DNA from: JAKIWV01 sp963773945
Lineage (GTDB): Archaea > Thermoplasmatota > Thermoplasmata > Lutacidiplasmatales > UBA184
Direction: 5' to 3'
DNA: 64,000 nt
Assembly (NCBI GenBank): GCA_963773945.1
Contig: CAVZDD010000003.1
Span: forward strand, 62,001 to 126,000
Part shown: one piece after another, positions 58,758-64,000 of the stretch
Position numbering within the stretch: position 1 is the first letter of the stretch
How the letters are laid out: each line of letters begins with the position of its first letter
Translations under genes and position numbers: made by a program
Notes under the pieces: generated by a model
Databases searched by the model: none
What the model saw: only the letters and a program-made list of their open reading frames with translations
Told to the model about the DNA's origin: nothing

Positions 58758-59876
58758 ATGCCGTCCCTCGAAGAGCACATCGTTGCGATTGAGGACGAGA
58801 TCCGGCGAACCTCGTACAACAAGGCCACCTCAGGCCACATCGGCCGACTCCGGGCCCGCATTGCCTTCCTGCGACTCGAGCGAGAAAAACGGAGCCGGGG
58901 AAAGGGAGGGGGAGTCGGGTACGCGGTCCGCAAATCGGGTCATGCCACTGTCGCACTGGTCGGATACCCGTCCGTGGGCAAATCGACGTTGCTCACGCAC
59001 CTTACCGGGGCGAACAGTCAATCGGCGGCCTACGATTTCACCACGGTTTCGATCATTCCCGGCATGATGGAGGCCGCCGGCGCTTCAATCCAGATCCTGG
59101 ATATGCCCGGACTCGTGCCGGGGGCCTCGCGGGGCCGCGGCCGAGGGCGGGAGGTGCTCTCGGTCGTCCGCTCCGCTGACCTCATCTTGTTCATGATCGA
59201 CAAGGACCACCCGGATTTCCGGGGCCTTCGGGACGAGCTCGAAGATGCCGGCGTGCGGGTGAACGCCCGGCGTCCGCGCATCGTCGTCACCCCGGGCACG
59301 CGCGGCGGCCTCACCGTCACCAGTACGGTAAAGCTCACTCGACTCGACATCGAATCCGCGACGGACATCGCCCGGGAGTTTGGGCTCCACAACGGTACGA
59401 TCGTCTTTCGGGAGGACGCGACGCCGGAACAGCTCATTGACGTTCTGGCCGGCAACCGGGTCTACCTGCCCGCGATCCTCGCGGTCAACAAGTCCGACCT
59501 CCTGAGACCCGCGGACCGCACGAGGATCGACGACCTGACCAAACCGTTCGAGTCCATCTTCATCGCGGCGGAATCCGGCCAGAACCTAGACGAACTGGTG
59601 CTCGGCATCGTCCGAGCGCTCGCGTTTATTCGGGTGTATCTTCGCCCTCCCGGGGGCGAAGCGGACCGCGTCGAACCCCTGATCCTGAGAGGCGGAAGCC
59701 GCATCCAGGATTTGCTCGCGAGACTGCCGGCCGAGCTCGGTCAGCATTTCCGTTCCGCTCAGGTCTGGGGACGCAGCGCACGGTTCCCCGGACAGACCGT
59801 AGGGCGGGACCACGTGCTCGCCGACGAGGACGTGGTTACCGTGATCGTGCTGCGCGGCCGCTCGGCGGCGGCCTGA
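58758..59876 (+). CDS. DRG-family GTPase
   Basis: A 372-aa GTPase of the developmentally-regulated GTPase family. G1 VALVGYPSVGKSTLLTHLTG, G3 LDMPGLVPGASRGRGRGREV, G4 AVNKSDLL, and a C-terminal TGS-like segment ARFPGQTVGRDHVLADEDVV. A basic N-terminal region precedes G1. It is thought to act with ribosomes in archaea and eukaryotes. ATG 58758. The tail overlaps the fibrillarin gene's C-terminus by about 41 bp. Confidence 0.93.
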   Translation: MPSLEEHIVAIEDEIRRTSYNKATSGHIGRLRARIAFLRLEREKRSRGKGGGVGYAVRKSGHATVALVGYPSVGKSTLLTHLTGANSQSAAYDFTTVSIIPGMMEAAGASIQILDMPGLVPGASRGRGRGREVLSVVRSADLILFMIDKDHPDFRGLRDELEDAGVRVNARRPRIVVTPGTRGGLTVTSTVKLTRLDIESATDIAREFGLHNGTIVFREDATPEQLIDVLAGNRVYLPAILAVNKSDLLRPADRTRIDDLTKPFESIFIAAESGQNLDELVLGIVRALAFIRVYLRPPGGEADRVEPLILRGGSRIQDLLARLPAELGQHFRSAQVWGRSARFPGQTVGRDHVLADEDVVTVIVLRGRSAAA

Positions 59877-60600
59877 CCGGCCCCTCGCGTTCAGGGCCCG
59901 GACGGGTCGACGTGGCCCGGGCCGCGAGGAACCGGTGCTGACGATGAAAGGGCTCCAGCGCCAGGGCCGGTGCGACGGCCCGGAAGGGGCGCAGCTCCGC
60001 GATCGCTCGATCCACCAACTCCTCGGGGGTCCGGCCCCGACCCAGGCTCGAAAGCTTGAGAACCAGCAGGAGCGGATGCCCGTCCCGAAGGAAGAGGTCG
60101 GCATTTCGACGCGCGATCCCGACCTGGTCCGGCTGTGCGATATCGGAATACACGCCGTCCACGGGCGGCACCCAGGCGGCATAGTCGTCGGGCCGCCGGG
60201 CGTCCCCGAGGATGGGGAAGAGATTGGGGTACCTCTCCGCGAGCCGGAGAAGGCGCGCGAACGGTCGAAGGCTCATCTCGACGGCGTAGACGGCCCCCTC
60301 CGGACCTACCAGGTCCGCGATGTGCGACGCGGTCGTCCCCGTGGCGGCTCCGAGATACAGCCAACGCTCCCCTGGCTGGGGGAGCGGACCCCGGAATCCC
60401 TTGACGAGGGCCGAGGACAGCTTGCTCCGATAGGGATCCCAGCGTCGCCACCAACCGGACCGGACGGAGACGAGACGCTCTCCGTAGACGTCCGGAGGGG
60501 TTCCGAGGGCTTCGGTCGCGGGCACGAGACGGTCCCCCTCCCGGATCTCATGGAGCCGACGCGAGGAACGACTCCAACTTCCGGCCGCGACGATACTCAT
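59836..60600 (-). CDS. flpA: Fibrillarin-like rRNA/tRNA 2'-O-methyltransferase
   Basis: A 254-aa methylase that acts with box C/D guide RNAs and Nop5 to methylate ribose in rRNA and tRNA. SAM-binding motif LYLGAATGTTASHIADLVGP, followed by VYAVEMSLRPFARLLRLAER, GVYSDIAQPDQVGIARRNAD and LLLVLKLSSLG. The last 25 residues are a basic, disordered tail that overlaps the DRG gene. ATG 60600 overlaps the Nop5 stop (ATGA). Confidence 0.92.
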   Translation of the reverse strand: MSIVAAGSWSRSSRRLHEIREGDRLVPATEALGTPPDVYGERLVSVRSGWWRRWDPYRSKLSSALVKGFRGPLPQPGERWLYLGAATGTTASHIADLVGPEGAVYAVEMSLRPFARLLRLAERYPNLFPILGDARRPDDYAAWVPPVDGVYSDIAQPDQVGIARRNADLFLRDGHPLLLVLKLSSLGRGRTPEELVDRAIAELRPFRAVAPALALEPFHRQHRFLAARATSTRPGPEREGPVRPPPSGRAARSR

Positions 60601-61505
60601 GCGGCCCTCCCCTTCAGCTGGGCGATCCGACGGTCCCGTCGGCGGACGAGCTCCACCGAGATCGACCGGCCGGAAGTGGCATCGGCCCGCGCCGCGATAG
60701 CCGCGAGGGCCGCCGCGGACCGGGCCAATGCACCGGCCCGGTCCGGAGGCACCCGCGACATCCCCTCGGTGTGGTAAAGGATTCCGAAGCGAGGGGTTCG
60801 GCCGGGCCCGAATCGTCGCCGAGCGCCCAGCAACTGGATCCGCGAGGCATCCATTCTTGAGAGCGCTTCGAGTCCTCCCGCGGCCGCGACCAGATGCGCG
60901 GCCACGACGGGGCCGACCACGGCGGATAGGTTCGGAGCGACCTTCCGGGCCTGCGCTTCCAGCGCCGTGGTAAGCTCCCGTAGATGACGAACGAGTTGCT
61001 CCCTCGTCCCGGAGGAGACTCGGGCGTATTCCGACAGCACCGGGGTACCCTCGGAGACCCAGCTGTCCGCGGCGTTGGTCTCCCGCCGAAGCACCCGACG
61101 AACCCGCTCCTCTTCCCGGGCCAACGCAGAGAGGGCGGCCTCGGGCGCGCGCATCGCGTGCTCGAGCCGACGACGCGCCAACGCGAGCAACAGCGTTCGT
61201 TCATCGCGGTCGAGTTGGAACGCGACGCCCCGAATCTTGCGACGGTCGGGCAGGCTCGCCACCCGGGCCGGAAGTCCCTGTCCTTCCAGCCACTCCTGCA
61301 ACGGACGATCGCTGACCTCGATCGCCTCGCTGGACGGCCGGTGACGAATCCATTCGAGGACCGGAGGGGGCATTCCCTCGAGTCCGTCGGCGAGCAGCTC
61401 CGCGATCCGTTGCGAACGCGCTTCGATCCGCCGTTCGTCCAGGATCTGGCCGTCGGGGGCGACCCAGCGCAGCCACCGGCCGGCGCGGACCAGGGCCTCG
61501 GGCAC
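60597..61505 (-). CDS. Nop5/Nop56-like box C/D snoRNP core protein
   Basis: A 302-aa protein with the Nop domain: EAQARKVAPNLSAVVGPVVA and AGGLEALSRMDASRIQLLGA, then TPRFGILYHTEG. It bridges fibrillarin and L7Ae on guide RNA. Shorter than usual Nop5 (about 400 aa), with a condensed N-terminal domain and coiled coil (residues 1-170). The Lys/Arg-rich C-terminal end is reduced. Paired with fibrillarin as expected. ATG 61505. Confidence 0.88.
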   Translation of the reverse strand: MPEALVRAGRWLRWVAPDGQILDERRIEARSQRIAELLADGLEGMPPPVLEWIRHRPSSEAIEVSDRPLQEWLEGQGLPARVASLPDRRKIRGVAFQLDRDERTLLLALARRRLEHAMRAPEAALSALAREEERVRRVLRRETNAADSWVSEGTPVLSEYARVSSGTREQLVRHLRELTTALEAQARKVAPNLSAVVGPVVAAHLVAAAGGLEALSRMDASRIQLLGARRRFGPGRTPRFGILYHTEGMSRVPPDRAGALARSAAALAAIAARADATSGRSISVELVRRRDRRIAQLKGRAA

Positions 61506-61508
61506 GCC

Positions 61509-62915
61509 CTAGAACTCCTCGAGCACCTTCTGGAAGCGGCGGCGCTCCTCAGGGACTTCGACGGGGTACTGGCCGGTGAGGCACCCCAAGCAGAGGTTCT
61601 CCTCAGGCATCGCGATCGCCTCGACCAGCCCCGGCATCGAGAGGTAGTGCACGCTGTCGGCGCCGATCTGCTGGGCGACGCCGGCCTCATCCCGGCCCGA
61701 AGCGACCAGCTCCCGCCGGTCCTTCATGTCGATCCCGAAGTAGCAAGGCGCCGTGATGGGGGGACAGCCGATCCGGACGTCCACGCGGGCGGCGCCGGCC
61801 TTCCGCACCATCGCGACGATCTCCCGCAGGGTGGTCCCTCGAACGATGGAATCGTCGAGCAGAACAACCCGCTTCCCTTGGATGAGGCCCGGGACCGGAT
61901 GGAGCTTGACCCGCACCTCCTCCTCGCGACGCTTCTGGTCGGGCAGGATGAACGTCCGCTCCACGAAGCGGTTCTTGATCAGGGCCTCCACGTACGGAAT
62001 CCCGGCGATGGCGGAGAACCCCAGCGCCTGGGGTCGGGAGGAGTCGGGGACCGGAACGACTACGTCCGCCTTGGTCGGGTGCTCGCGCGCCAGGATCTCA
62101 CCGACCCGGCGCCGGACATCGTAGACTAGACGTCCTTCCACGATGGAGTCGGGTCGCGAGAAGTACACCCACTCGAACATGCAGTGGGCGCGTTCGTTCG
62201 ACCCGGCGTAGCGGGACGTCTTGAGCGTTGTTCCCTTTTCGATGAGCACGACCTCCCCGGGGGCCAGGTCGCGCACCAGGGTGCCGCCCATCAACTCAAG
62301 GGCGACCGATTCGCTCGCCACGGCGTACCCGCCCTCGAGCGTCCCGAGGACGAGGGGCCGGATGCCCATCGGGTCACGGAAGGCGAGGAGCTGGCTCCCG
62401 ACCAGCATCACGACGGCGTACCCGCCGACGAGCTCGCTCATCGATTTCCGGATCGCCGCTTCCAGGTCGCGGGTCCGGCCGTACTCGAGCGCGATCAGCT
62501 GGGCCATCGCCTCGCTGTCGGCGCTGCCGAGGAACTCGACGCCTTGTGCCAGAAGTCGCCGGCGCAGGCTCTCGTGGTTGACGATATCCCCGTTGTGCGC
62601 GAGGGCGGCGTCTTCGTCGCGCAACCGCAGGCTCAAGGGTTGGGCGTTCTCAATGTCGGACGTACCGGTGGTGGAGTATCGGACGTGACCGATCCCGACC
62701 GGTCCGCGGAGGGATTCGAGGATCTCCCGATTGAACACATCGTGGACCAGTCCCATCCCCTTGCGGTGATGGAGCGTCCCGTGGGACGCGGTAGCGATGC
62801 CCGCGGACTCCTGGCCGCGGTGTTGCAACGCGCGGAGCCCACGGTAGAGGTAGGGGGCCGCCCCCTTGCCGGAGAGTGACACCCCCACCACGCCGCAGTG
62901 CTCGTGCAACGTCAT
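61509..62915 (-). CDS. purF: Amidophosphoribosyltransferase
   Basis: A 468-aa enzyme of the first step of purine synthesis. The N-terminal Ntn amidotransferase domain starts MTLHEHCGVVGVSLSG, in which Cys7 is the catalytic nucleophile after removal of a six-residue propeptide. RGLRALQHRGQESAGIAT, IENAQPLSLRLRDED, and the PRPP loop VVLLDDSIVRGTTLREIV follow. The NLCLGCLTGQYPVEVPEE end carries cysteines of an iron-sulfur-type PurF. Starts ATG 62915. Gene order is purF, nop5, fibrillarin on the minus strand. Confidence 0.95.
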   Translation of the reverse strand: MTLHEHCGVVGVSLSGKGAAPYLYRGLRALQHRGQESAGIATASHGTLHHRKGMGLVHDVFNREILESLRGPVGIGHVRYSTTGTSDIENAQPLSLRLRDEDAALAHNGDIVNHESLRRRLLAQGVEFLGSADSEAMAQLIALEYGRTRDLEAAIRKSMSELVGGYAVVMLVGSQLLAFRDPMGIRPLVLGTLEGGYAVASESVALELMGGTLVRDLAPGEVVLIEKGTTLKTSRYAGSNERAHCMFEWVYFSRPDSIVEGRLVYDVRRRVGEILAREHPTKADVVVPVPDSSRPQALGFSAIAGIPYVEALIKNRFVERTFILPDQKRREEEVRVKLHPVPGLIQGKRVVLLDDSIVRGTTLREIVAMVRKAGAARVDVRIGCPPITAPCYFGIDMKDRRELVASGRDEAGVAQQIGADSVHYLSMPGLVEAIAMPEENLCLGCLTGQYPVEVPEERRRFQKVLEEF

Positions 62916-63000
62916 GGAGAAGGAAATTGGTTCCTCCGCCGGGAGAACCCGGCGGAGGGTCTTAAGGCGAACGGCGGGCGAAGGTAACCTGCGGGCTCCC

Positions 63001-63309
63001 TCAGCCGAAGAGGGCGGAGAGACCCTCGGCGGCTTCCTCTTCGGTGACGCCTTTCTCTTCCTTCTTCTCTTCCTTCTTTTCGCCCTTGGCGTCCTTCTTC
63101 TCTGCGGGGGCCGCCGGGGCCGCCACGGCCACCGTTTCCGCCTTGGCGAGGACGTCGGCGATGTTCACGCCTTCGAGCGAGGCCAGGAGCGCCTTGACGC
63201 GGGCGGCATCCGGCGAGACGCCGGCGGCCTTCAAGACCCCGTCGATTCCCTTTTCGTCGATCGGCTTTCCGGCCGCGTTGAGCAGCAGGGCGCTGTACAC
63301 GTACTCCAT
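63001..63309 (-). CDS. rpl12: Ribosomal stalk protein P1 (archaeal L12)
   Basis: A 102-aa stalk protein. N-terminal dimerisation helices MEYVYSALLLNAAGKPIDEK, an Ala-rich hinge VAVAAPAAPAEKK, a Lys/Glu-rich stretch, and the C-terminal GLSALFG that recruits factors. ATG 63309, 22 bp after L10 on the same strand. Confidence 0.95.
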   Translation of the reverse strand: MEYVYSALLLNAAGKPIDEKGIDGVLKAAGVSPDAARVKALLASLEGVNIADVLAKAETVAVAAPAAPAEKKDAKGEKKEEKKEEKGVTEEEAAEGLSALFG

Positions 63310-63331
63310 CGTTCTTCCTCCGGTGGTTCCT

Positions 63332-64000
63332 CTATGATGCAGGGGTTCCTGTCAGGGCTTGAAGCGCCTTCGCCTCTCGGAAAGCGCGGGCCAGAATCTC
63401 CGGGAGGCTCTTCGCGGTGGGATAGGCCGATTCCACCGCGACCGCAATCGCACCCCGGTACGCGCGCGCGAGCAGGATCGGGATCGTCTGCGGGCTGAAG
63501 TACCTCACCTCGACGGCGAGGGCCAGCGCGCTCCGGTACGCCTGCACGAGTTGGGCGCGTTTCTGAACCAGGTCCACGGCCAACACGCTGGGCGCGTAGA
63601 ACGTCTCCCGTTCGACCGCTGCGCGGAGGTCGAGGCCGACTTCGAGAGGCAGGATGTTGAGGCGGGTGAGTAAGTTCGCCTTTTCGGCGGAAATGACCTC
63701 CCCGGCCTTCGCCACAATGGCGTCCTTCTTCAGGACGACCTTGCCCTTCTCGATGGCCGCGGGAAATCCGGAATGCTGGAGCTCCGCCACGATCGGGCCG
63801 GGCTTGAACGGAGTTTCGCCTCCGGGGACCATGATATCGTTGGGGGCGATCGAGCCACCCCGCGCGGGGGTCGCCGAACGGGTCTGCACCAGCTCCTGGT
63901 AAAGGGAGAACGGATTCCCATCCGCGGCGATGATGCCGGTCTGGTCGGTGACGTAATCGAGGAGCGGCTTGAGCGCCGGGCGTTCCTTCGCGGCGGCTTC
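63332..64000 (-). CDS. rplP0: Ribosomal stalk protein P0/L10, 5' end outside window
   Basis: The stalk base protein P0/L10. The frame is open to the window edge (223 codons to the stop at 63332). Family segments: PNDIMVPGGETPFKPGPIVA, AGEVISAEKANLLTRLNILP and LEVGLDLRAAVERETFYAPS. The N-terminal 50-90 residues that bind rRNA lie outside. The C-terminus ends at ALQALTGTPAS, without the acidic tail typical of archaeal P0, so it may bind P1 dimers through its helices only. The next gene is P1. Confidence 0.93.
   Translation of the reverse strand, partial: EAAAKERPALKPLLDYVTDQTGIIAADGNPFSLYQELVQTRSATPARGGSIAPNDIMVPGGETPFKPGPIVAELQHSGFPAAIEKGKVVLKKDAIVAKAGEVISAEKANLLTRLNILPLEVGLDLRAAVERETFYAPSVLAVDLVQKRAQLVQAYRSALALAVEVRYFSPQTIPILLARAYRGAIAVAVESAYPTAKSLPEILARAFREAKALQALTGTPAS

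Noticed and set aside
60984..62129. Plus-strand open frame of 381 codons opposite Nop5 and purF
   Set aside because: It is an antisense shadow of strong minus-strand genes and has no family signal.
1..64000. CRISPR arrays, insertion sequences, integrases and attachment sites
   Set aside because: No regularly spaced repeats, transposase motifs or integrase were seen by reading. A repeat-finder run would be decisive.

Overview
The window looks like chromosomal DNA from an uncultured, GC-rich archaeon, most likely a member of the Thermoplasmata. The archaeal signs are direct: eL15, an eL20-like protein, P0/L10 and P1, both prefoldin subunits, FtsY, fibrillarin with Nop5, Pcc1, a DRG GTPase, a GINS-type protein, a PAC2 protein, a tRNA-Gln without an encoded CCA, and TATA boxes about 26 bp ahead of start codons (several of them leaderless GTG starts). 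A protein resembling Thermoplasma Ta0938 and a DUF973-like membrane protein point to Thermoplasmata. The lineage is inference; no 16S gene is present.

Layout. 1-12 kb: an M13 peptidase cut by the window edge, a broken MaoC-like gene, an M2/M3-like peptidase, membrane proteins, a thioredoxin-fold protein, a DinB-like protein, a Rieske protein, AhpD-like and DUF2252 proteins, and a lone DppB-type permease. 12-15 kb: VIT-family transporter, MsrB, amidohydrolase, dodecin. 15-21 kb: the most unusual block, an operon of an SPFH/flotillin-like protein, a P-loop GTPase, a GAP1-like protein and a second GTPase whose P-loop lysine is missing, with a convergent unknown 529-aa protein. 21-33 kb: OB-fold protein, citrate synthase, an iron-redox/Ta0938-like operon, MscS-like channel, NAD-type formate dehydrogenase, CorA-like protein, tRNA-Gln, pyruvate kinase, MFS transporter, metallo-beta-lactamase fold hydrolase, M50 protease. 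33-47 kb: housekeeping genes (TPR protein and prenyl synthase sharing one TATA box; purB-pcc1-pfdB; carbamate kinase; asparagine-synthase-like; HAD phosphatase; DUF92; queC; argS; ThiI-like; eL20-pfdA-ftsY-SPOUT methylase). 47-56 kb: bactofilin-like protein with a winged helix, DUF1059, eL15, toprim, GINS, MidA-like methyltransferase, PAC2, and three tandem KaiC/RecA-like genes of which only one keeps a Walker A. 56-64 kb: DUF1697, a HerA/VirB4-like ATPase, DRG, fibrillarin-Nop5, purF, P1 and P0.

Two themes recur. First, several loci pair an intact nucleotide-binding protein with a paralogue that has lost the key residue (GTPase pair, KaiC trio), and the ThiI-like protein lacks the PP-loop. 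Second, at least six genes are split by single-base frameshifts and one by an in-frame TAG. Three of the shifts are minus-one at C or G runs. Sequencing or assembly indels are the simplest reading, but decay, phase variation or recoding are not excluded.

No CRISPR array, insertion sequence, integrase or rRNA gene was seen. All calls come from reading the sequence and from memory of protein families; no database search was made.
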